Below are positions 35,601-48,713 of a stretch of 48,713 nucleotides of DNA, one piece after another (the first letter of the stretch is position 1; every line of letters begins with the position of its first letter). Source of the stretch: Lingula anatina (taxonomy: Eukaryota > Brachiopoda > Lingulata > Lingulida > Lingulidae); assembly GCF_001039355.2 (NCBI RefSeq), contig NW_019775760.1, positions 1 through 48,713 of the forward strand, given 5' to 3'. The translations under genes and the position numbers were made by a program. The notes beneath the pieces are model-generated. The model saw only the letters and a program-made list of their open reading frames with translations. It was not told the origin of the DNA and did not search any database.

Positions 35601-38600
35601 TTCCTGGTCAGTGCTATAAAAAAAGGATTTCACAAAGGCAACACTTGTCACCAACTTCAAAGTAGTTTTCTTGGCTGTTATAATGTTCTTCTTTGATGAA
35701 AAAAATCTCTTCACTTCCAAATCATTTGGCACATTTTTATCCCAACAAATTCTCAATGACTCAAAGTACATGCTTGCAATTGTGTCAGTAACCAAAGCTG
35801 CAAGAGAACTGTTCCAACCATACCTCTTAAAATTTGTTTTCAATACATCATCCAGCTGCTTCAATTGAGAATTTTCCTGAAAAACTTTTTGCTCATCTCC
35901 ATCAATGATTCTTAACAGAAGTGCCCCATCTTCATCTTCTGCTAGCAGAATTCTTTGTAAAACTGGTCTAAAATAACACAGGTTTTCATCTGGCATGTTT
36001 CCTTTTCCGACCAACTGAAATATGTCCTCAAACAAACCCGTATCTATTTTTGCATCAAGAATTCGCCCAAAATACAAACAAATGAAAAGTTCCAATCTTT
36101 CTGCAGGAATTTGGTTTTCAAGATGAAGTTTACAGATCTTATCAAGCACTTGTCGAAATAACTCAGCAGATTCCATAATTTCTTCTGTATCATGCACTTT
36201 ATCCATTAAAATGAAATCGTCTGACAATTTGTGTGGAATCAGCAACACATTCACATAGTCATTGCAAACACGCAAATAGTGCAGCACTGATGGATATTCA
36301 CCAGTTTCACTTTGTGACATTACTTCTGAAGATAACTGCAGTAAAATATTTATTCTGTTGTGCCAGTGAACGGCCCCATCATAAAGATGAAGAACAGATT
36401 TTGTTGGTAAAATTCTTTTGCAAACATGCTCAACAATAAATTGTTCTAATGGTTTCTTTTCAATATCGTCACTACTTGCAAAACTTTTTGGTGCTCCATC
36501 CATATCATCAACTTCACCATGTTCTGTTTGAAAGGTGTCATCTTCAACAGAATCTATGCATTCTTCAAGGTGTTGTTGTAGAGTAGGTGTCATTTCTTCT
36601 GCGTCTTTGTGATCCAGGGTTTCACTGGTGCCATATGCAATGCATTCATTTGTTGCAAACACTTGGTTAATATCATTATGACCTGATTCAGGTGTTTTGT
36701 TTCTTTGCAAGCTTGACATTACCTCTGGGTAATGGGTTTGCTGTACAGAATCATATGAAAATGTCTCGCTCTGTTGCTCATAGCTTTCAACAGCTTGTGC
36801 AAGAAAACTATAGGCATCACCTAAAATGCCATGCACTGATATCGATGCTAGTAGCTGCAAAAGTGAACCAATTAGCCCTTTTTTTCTCCAAAATGCCAAA
36901 ATGGCCCTTGTTAACACACTCTTTCTGTCATCATTGGCATTTACTTGAAATTGGTGAAGTAAAAGGGTTTTCATTGACTGGACTCTAGTATGTTCCTCCA
37001 AGGATGGTGCCAATTTTGCAGATTGTAAGTTACAGAAATCCTCTAACAGATCAGAATAAAAAGCATCTATGTGACAATCAACCTCACACAGACAACCAAG
37101 AACAACCGGTTGGAATCGAAGCTGTTGCCTTCCAAGAACCTTGAATCTAATCACTCCATTTTCATCTAAGTTATCTTCATTTTCACAAAGAGTTTTCAAG
37201 TCCTCTATAAAAAGGGATTCAACTTGATCTATACGGGCAAAAAGCACTTTACTAAATGGAAATTTGAGATTCAACTGCTGGGAATCGCACACATAACACC
37301 CAGCATGCAAGGGTCGCTGCAAATGAGAGATGAGAAAAATATCTGGATTTTGAAAAAGCTGCTTCCATATTGCCCGTTTCTGGACATCTGCTTCATTATC
37401 ACCTAGGTAATGGAGAAAACTAGCCCATGCTGATGAGCATTCCAGCTGGTAAACTATCATAGCCAAGGGCCATGACAAGCACTGCTTTACACGCCTTTCC
37501 AGTGCTTCTTGAAGGGAGCTTGAATTCTCCAAAGCCTGCTTGTCACATACAACATCCAGTTGCCATGCCTTAGAATCAAACATAGATCTAGTTTCAGAAA
37601 ATCCATTCACCGTAAGCCAGTTGAGAATGGCATCTTCAAAGCAGCTAATAAATTCTTTGGACTTACAAGCAGAGCAAATGATATCTGTGACAACATCCAG
37701 AGATGGTTGTTTTCCTGCGTATGTTATACGAGTGATTAGAGCCCACAAGAAATTTTGCTTGATGGTATCATGTAAATTAACATCTCCTTCTTTCAATATG
37801 TCCACAATACTTTTCTCTAGTAGAGCATGCAATTTACTGTTTGGTTTGTCAAGACGATCTAAATATACTAACAAACATCTCGAGAGAAAGTTAAACTGCC
37901 AGCCTATTTCAGAAGAATTGTGATCCATGTGAACAAGGATGCAAACATGCTTCTTTAATGAGGAATCGGTTAACTGCTGCACATACTCTTGTCTACAGTG
38001 TTCTATAATGGTCTTTGCCAACAGCATATGTACAGCATCTGTCGTTGGCCTACACTGTAAAATAAGCAAATCCTCCTTATCTTCAATCCAGTATTTCTTT
38101 ACCCGTGCTGTAAGTTGCTTCTCTGACTTAAAGGCTCCTAGCTTTAAAGGCAGGCAATTGAAAGGAGGCCCAATTTGAATAGGGGCATGGATATTGCTGT
38201 GAGTCAAAACAACTATCTTGACACCAGATCCGTTATCCCAAGCATCTTGAAGCAGATCTGATGATGCTTCATCATCTGGCATGGTCAATATAGTCTCTAA
38301 AAATGTCTGCAGGCCATCATACAAGGGGTACTGAAAATACATATGTTGTATCTTTCTGACCTCCTGTGGCATACTTTTTCCCATTGTTGACCTTGTTGCT
38401 CGGATTATTCCTTGCGGTGTTCCAACCAGAAGCAACTTTCTTTTACAATTTTCAAGAATTTCTCTGGTGCCATATATTTCATCTTCACCTGGGCATTGTT
38501 TTGTAACCAATGATGCCAAAGTATCTTGATAAAAACCTGCAAACACATCTTCATGATTGAACGGAAGGCCTTGTATTGTTGAGATATCACACACCCAATT

Positions 38601-41600
38601 CTCTAGGTCTTTAATAACATTTTTCTGGTGACTGGTAAGTACATCTCCAAACCTGAGAAGCTGCTTTTCAAACCTGTTCAGAAATGGAGGATCTGAGTAA
38701 TCAACTTTGCTTTGGTCAACAAGTACAATACAGCGGAAATCTTTATGTACATGGCACATTGGGTTACTGTTTGGGCCTAGTGCAATGCGACAGTTGCGCT
38801 TTTTCCCCACATTAGTGTAATTTTGATTCAGCATATCATAAAGGCTTCCGTATATGTTTTCAAGATCTCGGAGAATAAGAATAATACCACGTTCCATACA
38901 CAAAATGATTCTGCTTAAAATTCTGTAATTGTACTCCTCTTGTTGGTCTTCCTCGAACTGGCTTCCAAATATAACTTCATATTCACGATCCAGTATTTTC
39001 AGGGATCTTTCCAAAATCCCTACAGCTGAGTCTCCATTAGTGATTAGCATTAGATGTCGTGCTAGTTCATCCTGGAGGTTTTGTCTCACAAGATTATCAA
39101 CACTGATATCTAACTTGCAATCTCCCCCGACTTTCTCCATAAATTCATTCACAATGTCATTTCTTTCGACTGAAAGACCTCCAAAATTACGCAAGAGGCC
39201 CATATTGATTTGTTTTAGTCTCACATCTCTATTACATTGATACCCAAAAGCTTTCTTGTCAGCTGTGACATATTTGATGAGAGAATAATAGTCACGTAGG
39301 CCATGGAAGTTTTGATGCCGTTGATGTTTTAGGTAATCATTGTATGCACCAGCAAGTGTTCTGAGATACCCCTTACTCTCATGTTGGCAGTTACCAGCTG
39401 CCCCACTTATTGATAAGGCTGTTTTATATAGCTCAGTCTCATCAAAGTCTGGTCTAGATAGATGAATTGCTCTATTCATTTTTGCTGCATCTAGGGCCCA
39501 GTTAGAAATACCTACGACAGCTATGTCAGGAAATTTACCATGAGCAGGTTCCAATAAGCTGTGAAGCACTTTTAGGGGATTATGTCGAGACATCTCAGCA
39601 AGCCCTACTTCGTCAAGCAGCACAACTGGTAGAACATCTGACTGAAGGTTGTGCTCACTGTAATTGTTAGCTTTGATGAACACCTTTTCAATTCCTTCTG
39701 CAGTTGAAGACTCAGATCCCTGATATGTAACCACTAACAATTGAGGCAGTTCTTTGAAAAATGTATCGCGTGAATCTTTACCTCGTAAATTGCTTCGAAT
39801 TAACTGCATTGAAAGTGATTTACTACAACCTGGTTTGCCAACAACAAATATAGGGATGCGATTCAAAATTGAAATAAGTATGACAAACACATTTTCTCTG
39901 AGGGCTGTATTTTTAGCTGTTCCTTCAGGTAGCTCCATTCTGTCTAAAAGATCTTCCTGCTCCTTCCTTATAACACAAGAAACTGCTTCAGCAGAAGTGC
40001 AAAGTTTCTCTGCAATAAGCTTCACATATTCTGCTCTGTCTTGAGTGTTACAAAGACGCACAAAGTAACAATGGGCCAGTGCTAATATGATGGCTTTGTC
40101 CTCCAAAGATAGGGCCATGCATGAAGAATGATCATGAGGTGGCTTATTTGGTGAAGCACTTGTCTTCTTAGGTAGATTTTCATTGAACCACTTGATCAAT
40201 ATCTTGCATCTGTGAACATCCCGAAGACTTACACACCAGTCACTATGCTCAGTTTTTCTCATGAACTTTTGCGATTCCACAATCACACAAACAATCTGGT
40301 TCTGTTTTGCTGACTTTATATCTTCAACCATCCGCGAGATATAACAATTTTCATCCTTTGGCTCCAAGGTACCATAGTCCCACACATAGTCTATCATGTT
40401 TTCTGGAAGAGGGTACACCCTGTAGACTAATTTTGACTGGGAGTCCATCTTTACTTTACCCTGTAAGCCAGCAGAATATATCTGATGTTCTTCACGTTGT
40501 CTGTAAGGATTGCAAGCTGCAATGCATACTAGATTGGGTGATAGTGGTTGTCCTCTGCAGGACTTGTGGCAGATGATTTCACTCAGGAAGCCAAGGTATT
40601 GGGAAGTATTAATTTCATCTAAGAACAACCAATATGAGTTGTCAAGGTCTTCACTTGCCTTTCGGTCAAGATCCATGACTGTCTTGTAAATCTTTTCCTC
40701 TTGTATACCAGCATGAATGTTAAAAGTTGTAAGGTCAACTTCACAAGTCAAGGCAAGATACTTTATGAGACTTGTTTTGCCACATCCAGTTTCCCCCATT
40801 ATAATAACTGGAATCCCAGCTCGGACTCTCATGATAATCAATGCCATCTTCAGCAGATTGTCTGGTGTCAAAGCATATTTCTCGGCAATAACTGATAAAG
40901 CCTTTCTTTGAGAACAAATTGGCTTTGTCCTTGCTATCTTCTCCAGCATTTCATTCAGCTGCTCTTGTGACAGATTCTTCATCTCTGGAAGTGATTTCTC
41001 AAATTGAGTCTTGAAGAGTTCTTTTAGTCTTTTTGGTACTTTATCCAAGGACCTATACAACATTGAGATTGTTTGGAAATCTGAACTATGAAAGAAGACC
41101 AAAAAATGGTTGCTATCACTCCACCTTATCATACTTTGCACTCTAACTAACATACATGTTGTACTGTCTTCTGTTTTTTCTGTTTCAATCTGAAGCTTTT
41201 GTATTTGCTCCATGTGCGACAAAGCTAAAGACTGCTGCTCCTTACAACTAGTGATTGATCTTGCAGAGAATTCTTTTGAAACCTCTATGAGTGCTCTCAC
41301 AAGACTGGAGCGTACTGTCTGTGGCTTTTCTTCACCAAGCATTGCATGGAGACTTGATGCTTTGAAGAAAAAACTTGCAGAGAGTTTCTTCAGTTGGTCT
41401 GAGAGGACATTGATAAAAATGTTTAGTATAGCAAATGACATATCTGGGTTTGAACTGAAATGTTTTTTAAGCAGATCCTGGCAGGCTGATCCTGGTAAAG
41501 GTCTTGGAGCTCTTTGGTCATGAAAAATGATATCCTGGGTATCCAACGTTGCTTGATCCAAAGCTTTCAAATAATGACATACCACCTGCACAGGACTTGT

Positions 41601-44600
41601 GATTTCTTCACTCACTCGCAAATTTTTATAATTTTTCCATTGCAGATGTATTCTCTTAAAACACATAACAGCACATAAGGAATTAACAAGATGATCCCCT
41701 ATTGTATTGCTAACCTCTATGAAGATGCTTTTTGTAGGCATGTGGAATAAAGATGTTCCTGCCTTCACTGTCCCTATGACCAAAAGCTCAAATATGAATT
41801 CATCCAAAGCTCTGGGATCATCCACAGTATCGAGGCTCAAATGGAGTGCTTGGCTCTTGGTTACTTTGGTGTCAACCAGTCTCTTCACGGTGACATCTCT
41901 CTTGAATGGCCCACTTATTGGGAAAGTTATAACAGCCTGTCCAGCTTCTGCGGTTTTTTGTAAAATTTCTTCTGTTTTGCCAAGCCCAGGTACTTCTGAG
42001 GTTACAACTGTTACTGCTCTATCAAGCTTGGATAGACACTCATGAAGCATCCCATTCTGCATTCCCTGAATTCTGTGGGTAAAATCAGAAAATTGGTCAA
42101 CCAATGAATGATGCGCTCCGCCTCTACAAATGATAGCCAGGAGAAAATGTTCATTCTTACATGCACCATCTTGTTGCAAGTAAGACTGAATTTCATCAAC
42201 AAGATAGAATTGCAGGTCACCTGGTAGAGCTTCAACATTTGTAATACAGTACAAAGCTGATTTCCCACGAGACACTGACTTCATGCAACGCCTTAAAAAC
42301 AACTGAATCTCATCACTACTTGTACTCTGATTTGCAAACAAAATTTGATGGGGTTCTGGATAAAGCCCAGTAGTAAAGGCGTACAACTCTAGAATTACTG
42401 GAACAATCTGGCGACTTTCTCTGTCCAATGTTGCAACATATAATTGCCCTGGTTGAACCATGGAATCCATGGTTGCTACTACTTCCTTTCTTGGTTCATG
42501 TGAAACTCCATATATTGGTCTCAAAGTGGGCATAGCGGACTTGAAGTATGATTCCAATGCTTTACCAATCTCCACCAAAGTTTGATATGGATTACTATGT
42601 GATTCAAAGGAAGAGACATCACTAACAAACCCCTCTGGAGCATTAGCACCAGGGCAAATAAAGGAAAGAATCCCTAGTGCCTGTTCATAAGATGAATCAA
42701 GAATGTTATGTGTAAAGTAGTCATGAAGTGTCCATAACTGGTCAGCATGAATGAAATTCAGATAATAACATTCATCCCTTGCTCGTTGCAGATCTTCATT
42801 CCAGTCATTTAAGTCTTTTTTCAGGCTCAGCAATATATCCTCTAACTGGCATATTTCCAATTTTTTTCTTTCAAACTGTCGATATCTAAAATGACCAGAA
42901 ATGTGTAACAGAGTGCAGACAGAGGATATTTCATATGCAGAATCCACAGCTGCAATAAACTTATCCAATTCTACATTTTCCAAGGGAGCACTGACATGGT
43001 CACCACTGATTAAGTTTGTTTCTTCTGCATTGTTGAGAAGAAGTGCTCTGCTTCGCAGGTCATTCAAGTCATTTATACCATAACTTGTTGTTTTCTCATC
43101 TGTCTCGCAGAATACTGTTGTCTGACATACATGGTCACTATAAAGACCAAACCTGAATTGCCCTACCTTTAATACATTTCTAATGATCTCTTTGGTCATT
43201 TCTCCTCTATTGGCAACATTTGCATACAGAGCCTTTAAACTATGTAGATGATCCATACAGTTGCGAATTTTCCCTGACATATCTTTGGGACCATCATTCA
43301 CACATTGCTGCAGTGTGTAGAAAAACATTTCAGGCTGGGTCAGGCATGTACTCTCAGATTTTATAAGTGGCTGGATAAATTGCTTCACTGCGATCAGCTC
43401 AGAGACTGTGGATTCTGAAACAAACTGCTCAGCGTGTTCTTCAACTGCATCTATCAAATTCCTGATGTCCTCATCAATAATCTCTCTAAGAAATTCCAGA
43501 AGTGCTTGTGATTGTGACAATTCTTCTATAACATTCCAAGTTTCCATTTGATCAAAGCCTTTGATTACTTTTTGGACCATATCAATAGTATCACTCAATT
43601 CAAACAGACCTATTTTTTCAGGATTATCAAAATATTTGGAAAAGTTTACTATGGCACAGCCAAACTCACTGCTTTCCTCAATGGTCACTTTAAATGCTGC
43701 AAGAACAATTTTCATACTCTTGACCAATTTAGCCATTTTCATTAATGCACGGAAATTTTGAAGTCTGTCATGAACTGGTTTTGGAAACATTCGTCTCTGA
43801 AGCATTTCTAATAGTTCACATTCTTTTAAAGGGTCACTACCTTGGAACATTTGCCCTATATCTTGTAACAACATGTCTTCATCTACAAAAAAGCTTTCAA
43901 ATTTCAAAACATATTTGTGAATGCCTTGTGTAGCAATTCGTATGACATATGATTCCAAGTCTGCTTCATTGACTGCTGAAGATCCACTGTCTACAGAAGT
44001 TGGCTCCGCATCATACGGCATCCCTGTTAGGGTTTCATTGTTCGACTGCTCCTGATTATGAGGGCCAACAGATTGTATAAGACTCATGCAAACATTGATG
44101 AAAACTGTAGATTCTAAGTATGGGTAAATTACCTTTGCAGGTTTACATAGGCCATCAAATGACCCCCAAAATGATTTAAGTCCAATTTCTCTGACGCTGA
44201 TATCTGCCTGTCTTTGCAGTTGCTTACAACACCTTTTAATAATTTCACTAAGTTCTCCTATCTTAGAAAAATGCTGGTGTGTACTAGCTGGCTCTAAAAC
44301 AAGTGTATCGAGTGCCTTTAAGTGTTCTAACTGCTCCCATCTCTCCTCTATTTTCTTCTCAGATTCTGAAACAGCTTTCTCCACCTCTCTTTTATTACAT
44401 TTACCTTGGGGATCTGATGCAGAAAGTAACTCAAAACAAGCACTTCTTCCAAAGGTCTCAAATAATTTGAGCAAATGATCAAATGACTTCAATGAAATAT
44501 TCTTGCTCAAAATACTCTCCAGAATGCCTTGCAATGCCAGCAACATCTGATGATAGGATTTATGACGATGCACTGATGATACATTTGGACCTTTAGCTGT

Positions 44601-44733
44601 TAGAACATGGTACCAAAATTTCTGGTTCTGTAATATAAACCTCATCCAGCTTTCACGTCCATCTGTCGCACTTAGCTCTTGGGATTGCATCTCAACTTTA
44701 TCAAGAAATGCAACAATGATCTCCTCTGAATAC
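32682..44733 (-). CDS. RNF213-like giant AAA+ ATPase/E3, C-terminal exon
   Basis: One exon of 12,052 bp. The frame enters from a splice acceptor (ttgctacag, exon starts 44733) and runs 14 codons before the first Met at 44690, then 4,002 residues to TAA. Numbering from that Met: AAA+ module 1 has Walker A GETGCGKT (1299-1306) and Walker B LFLDEIN (Asp1358-Glu1359); module 2 has GKPGCSKS (1618-1625), LLDEVGLAE (Asp1693-Glu1694) and a GISNWALDAAKMNRA stretch near 1725-1740, all RNF213 hallmarks. An acidic, probably disordered segment lies at about 2640-2740. A Cys/His cluster at 3295-3314 sits where a RING might be. Human RNF213 is about 5,200 residues, acts as a dynein-like AAA+ E3, coats lipid droplets and bacteria, and carries RING and RZ zinc modules. 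I see no canonical RING and no RZ finger. The N-terminal exons lie upstream, beyond or hidden in this window. Confidence 0.95.
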
Positions 44734-44880
44734 CTGTAGCAAGAGAGAGTACAAGAAAGAGTTCAATGTACTAACCTCTGTGAGGAATGTTAATTTTTTC
44801 ACTACAGATGGTTGATAGCTAAAACAGCAACATGTGCGTCATTCACATACATGAACACTGTATATGCAGACAATGGTATC
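44734..44880 (-). other. Start of the intron upstream of the giant exon
   Basis: Polypyrimidine-rich acceptor region on the minus strand. No upstream coding exon of the RNF213-like gene was recognised between here and the window end. Confidence 0.5.
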
Positions 44881-45668
44881 AGGACAATCCCCCCCAGACA
44901 ATTCCCCCAAAGAAATATATATTTATATACAAATATAAGGGAAAGAGTATAAAATCTAAATCTTGTCATCCATTTTATGAATATTTCTTAGTGTGATGAT
45001 GCAACTCGAAGATAAAGAATGCTAATTTCATCAAACAAATTATTCTCATGGAGTACAAGTACAGAAATTTTTAGAAATGCAAGTACAGGTACATAAAATT
45101 TCATTAAAATCTGATCAAAGTATATTTCCAGATAAAGGTGAGGTAAACAGATGATCTTACTCTCAGGTAACCCTTTGATGAGTTAACTGTTACTTTTAAT
45201 AGCTTCATTACTCTCCCCTTGATTAAGTAAGTCTTGAATCAAGGTGCATCTCAAGGGAGAGGTGGGTGTAAACAGATTCTCCCCTATCTAGGTATCCCTT
45301 TGATTATCTGTCACTTTTAATTGCTTAACAACTACCTATCTTCCCACTACCCATCACACTAGAAATGTTCATAAAATATTTGTTTACCTGTTTATCTATT
45401 TTTCCCACCTTTACCTGGAGAAAGGTGGTTATACTTTGATTATATTTTTAACAATACCTTCTATACTTGTTGTACTAAACGAAAAAGGAATTAACTATAA
45501 AGTAATTTGTTTAATGATGAAGTTGTATTATCACACTAAAATCATTAATAAATCGGATGAAATGTTTTGAGCTGAACACAAATTTACTTTGTATATATAT
45601 TTGTATATATATTTCTTGGGGGAAATCGTCCAGGGGGGGGAGGGGATTGTCCTGGGGGGAATTGTCCT
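44881..45668. mobile_element. Foldback element with GGACAATTCCCCC ends
   Basis: Left end AGGACAATCCCCCCCAGACA is inverted at the right end (about 45619-45668), which carries one more copy of the GGACAATTCCCCC unit. Similarity continues inward for roughly 150-180 bases (catcc-ttt-tgaat, tagtgtgat-at-caact, catcaaacaaatta). The centre holds an imperfect direct repeat of about 80 bases (45136-45215 and 45262-45340). No transposase. It lies in the intron just upstream of the giant exon. Confidence 0.8.
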
Positions 45669-48600
45669 AGACTCCAGACTATGCAGGTACCTTCAGAAAA
45701 TCCACGCACACTTCAACAAACATAAAATTTAAGTGTAATCAAATAAAACTATTACATATACTGTTCACAGTATGTATCCAGTAACACCTGTTAAATGGTA
45801 AGTAACAGAGCAAGGCAGCAAAGCTGTCAAATGTAAAGACAAAAAGCAGGAAATAACAATGCACAAAATAGGCTACTGTCAAATCTAGTGCAAAAGTACA
45901 TTATGCTTAACTGCAAATTCAACATCAAAAATTTAATTATGCTCAACAGGTAATACCAATGTAAGTAAAATGTGTAACAAGCATAAGGCTTCAGGCACAT
46001 GGAACTTCAAAGTCACACCTTGAAAATGCCAAAATGTAAACAAGACAGCACTGTTCTGCAATGGGTTTATTTCCATTTTTCACACATTTTTAACATAAAA
46101 CAAAATAAACGTTTTACTGCCATTTTTATTAGATCAACTAATAAAATTGATGAGATGGGAAAAATATCAATAGAACAGTGTTAAATGTCCAATTTCCTCC
46201 ATTATTAGATTCTGAACATAGTGGATGATTGAATCTGACAATCTGCAATGATATGAGTTTATTTCCATTTTAGACACTTTATTACACAATACACGATATC
46301 AAGTTTACCAACTTTTTTACATAATCAACTAACAATGTTATAAAGATGCAGGAATTGTCAAACAAACACTTTTACGTATCTTATTAGTTCAATAATGAGA
46401 CTGTTAACATGCCTAAGAATTGAATCTGAGGAAATGTGAAAAACAGCATAACTTCTAAAATAAGGCCCAATTATGCTGATTTTCCAACTCGTCCTAAGTT
46501 TTAGTAAGATTGACCAGTCCTGTGAGTATAATGACAATTTGTTTTTCTTATATTGTGTTATCAGTGCTGCATATATGCTGAAAAAAGTGAAAAAAAAAAC
46601 AGCATAACTTCCCTTAAAATGGCCCGATCGTGCTGATTTTTTAACTTGACCTGCGTATTATAAATATTCATCAATTCTGTAAGTTTCAAGCCAAAAGGAA
46701 AACGGTTTTTCACTTATTGTGTTATCGGTGTTGCATATATGCTGAAAAAATGAAACAAGGCAGCAAAGCTGTCAAATGTACAGACAAAAAACAGAAAAAA
46801 AGATGCAAAAGAGGTCATTTTGTCAATTTTGATTAATAATAAATAATGCTTATAATAGCACAGTCAGTCAACACTGATTTTTCATCATGCACAACAGGTA
46901 ACATGGTCAATAACAGGAGCAGATCCAGAAATATTTTCTGACAGTATTCTAAAGTATTTTTGTTGATCCATCCTCCATTTTGATGGTCTTCCAACAGAAA
47001 AAAAATAGATACCCATCAATATAAACTTTAAAATCTGACTGTCTTCCAGGAGACCCAGAAGATGGTCTCAATCCACCCCTTCAATAAGATTACAGTTTCA
47101 GCACCATGAGAGTTAAAATTCACATGATGAAAGTCCCAATATATGAAAAATGATGACAGTGCATAAGATAATATTAAATAGTGTTTAANTTTTAGCACCA
47201 AGAGAGTTAAAATTCACATGATGAAAGTCCCAATATATGAAAAATGATGACAGTACGTAAGATAATATTAAATAGTGTTTAAAGACATGAATAGCAATAC
47301 AACTGCTTATGTGGAAATACAGAAAATGTGCGGAGCCTCAGGTGGATGTGAGTTAAAAGTCACATCTTATAAATGCCAGTGCTGGAGAAAAAATTAAAAA
47401 GGAAACAACAAAAATATTATCTAATGAAGCTGTTATTCACTGCTTCCTTATTATGGCCACTATGTTATCTAGCAGAGAGCTTAACCTTTGGGAGTTTACA
47501 GGGAAATATCAACAAGTGTGCTTTATGAAATCTCATTTAATGGCCACTTAATTAGGCAAATGAGTTTATAGCACTAAACTTGGCCTATTGAATACCCAAG
47601 GGGAATTGAAAGACTGACTACACAAATGTGTCTATCAAAGGTCTTCAGGCCCATAAGTCACACCTTAAGAAAAGCAGAAAACAATAATGCACAAAAACAG
47701 GAGACTGCCAATTCTGATGCAATAATACATTATGTTTAACTGCACAGTCAACATCAAATTTTAATTATGCACAACAGGTAACACTGATGAAAGTAAAAGC
47801 ATAAGGCTTCAGGCCCATCGAAGTTCAATTTTACAATTAGAAAGTGACAGAATGAGAAAAATGAAAATTTCACAAAAAAATGCATAAACTTAATAAAAAT
47901 GATAATCCAATAGAGCTGGTTTTATAATATGAGCTGTATGTCAATCCTAAGAATCATTCTTGTAAGACTAGTTAAAAAATAGAAAGTAACACTTTACTTT
48001 ACATAATAGTAATGGTGGCAGAGCACAAAGTAGGTTTTTTGTCAATTTTGAAGCAACATTACATAATGATTAACTGTATAAATACCACCAATTTTAAAAT
48101 ATCTACTATTAAAAACATGGTCATTAAGAAAATTTGATCACCACTGGGCTTCATGCCCAAGGGAGCTCTAAGTCCCACATTGAAAATTACAACATGTGAA
48201 AGATAAAAATTTTCACAAAAAACCTGTATGACTTCCAAACAATAAACTAATGAGACAATTTTACAACTGAAGCTGTATTTCCGTCCTATGTTTCTTTCCT
48301 GTAAGTGTGAGAAGAGCAAGTGACATGGTTTTCCTTTCACCGCCACTACGGAGGCAGTGACCAGAATAGGGTTTTGTTAAATTTTGATGCAATATTACAC
48401 AATGCTTAAAAGCATTATAACCATAATTTTTTTAATAATGAAATAAAAGTATCATGGATATTCAGAAAATGTGACTAGCCCATAGAGTTCAGAGTCATAC
48501 TTTGAAAATCCCAAAATGTAAACAAGAGAAAACTGTATTGAAAGAGTTTATTTCCATTTTCAACACCTTTTTTACATAAAACAAAATAATCAATTTACTG

Positions 48601-48713
48601 TCACTTTTATATGATCAATCAAAAAAATATGTTGTCAAAGCAAAAATATCAATAGAACAATTATAAATGTCCAACTTGCTCCATTCTGAGATTCTGAACA
48701 TAGTGAATGGTTG
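45669..48713. repeat. Diverged repeat array upstream of the RNF213-like exon
   Basis: Segments recur in the same orientation. aaggcagcaaagctgtcaaatg appears at about 45813 and 46755. ttaactgca-a-tcaacatcaaa plus aacaggtaa appears at about 45907 and 47737. aatgccaaaatgtaaacaag with gtttatttccattttt and acataaaacaaaata appears at about 46003-46140 and 48485-48620. A tandem pair of about 155 bp covers 46436-46585 and 46587-46749. No coding exon seen; the frame at 48059-48346 is inside the repeats. Confidence 0.75.
47100..47281. repeat. Near-identical 88-bp tandem duplication around an N
   Basis: 47100-47188 and 47194-47281 differ at only a few bases and are separated by an undetermined base (47189). 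Given the N at the junction this may be an assembly artefact rather than a real duplication. Confidence 0.85.

Noticed and set aside
48059-48346. 95-residue minus-strand frame as a 5' exon of the RNF213-like gene
   Set aside because: It lies inside the repeat array, resembles no RNF213 sequence, and has no matching donor to the acceptor at 44733.

Overview
This is a stretch of eukaryotic, almost certainly metazoan, nuclear DNA. It has spliced genes with GT-AG introns, an AT-rich background, many short inverted-repeat transposon relics, microsatellites, one assembly gap and several single N bases. The gene content fits a marine invertebrate such as a lancelet, hemichordate or lophotrochozoan: an RNF213-type giant ATPase/E3, a TRIM-NHL gene, a macrodomain-Deltex gene and a kinesin-2 relic. 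I cannot name the species from the sequence.

Layout. 1-1596: noncoding, with a terminal-inverted-repeat element (1293-1506). 1555-4615 (+): four-exon gene for a 731-residue macrodomain plus Deltex C-terminal (DTC) protein, DTX3L-like but without an intact RING. 5336-6540: large foldback repeat. 7044-11090 (+): nearly intact tyrosine-recombinase retrotransposon (gag-like, RT-RNase H, recombinase) ending in two adjacent direct repeats. 11090-14469 and 17000-19720: diverged duplicated noncoding blocks and small transposons. 14470-16408 (-): single-coding-exon TRIM (RING, two B-boxes, coiled coil, NHL propeller). 17791-18027: assembly gap. 20972-26305 (-): scattered exons of a KIF3A-type kinesin-2. 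The motor exons carry stop codons and frameshifts and the coiled coil is missing, but the three tail exons are intact. 26439-32681: mostly featureless AT-rich DNA with small transposons and hairpins. 32682-44733 (-): one 12-kb exon encoding about 4,016 residues of an RNF213-like protein with two AAA+ modules and an unusual cysteine cluster. 44734-48713: foldback element and a diverged repeat array; the 5' exons of the RNF213-like gene lie outside this window.

How the genes relate. The three host genes other than the kinesin relic all belong to ubiquitin-ligase families: DTC/macrodomain with ADP-ribose recognition, TRIM, and RNF213. In vertebrates members of these families act in antiviral or antibacterial defence. 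Their presence within 45 kb suggests an innate-immunity ubiquitin/ADP-ribose neighbourhood, but co-regulation is inference only. Two of the three zinc E3 modules look altered: a truncated RING in the DTC gene and a non-canonical Cys cluster in the RNF213-like gene.
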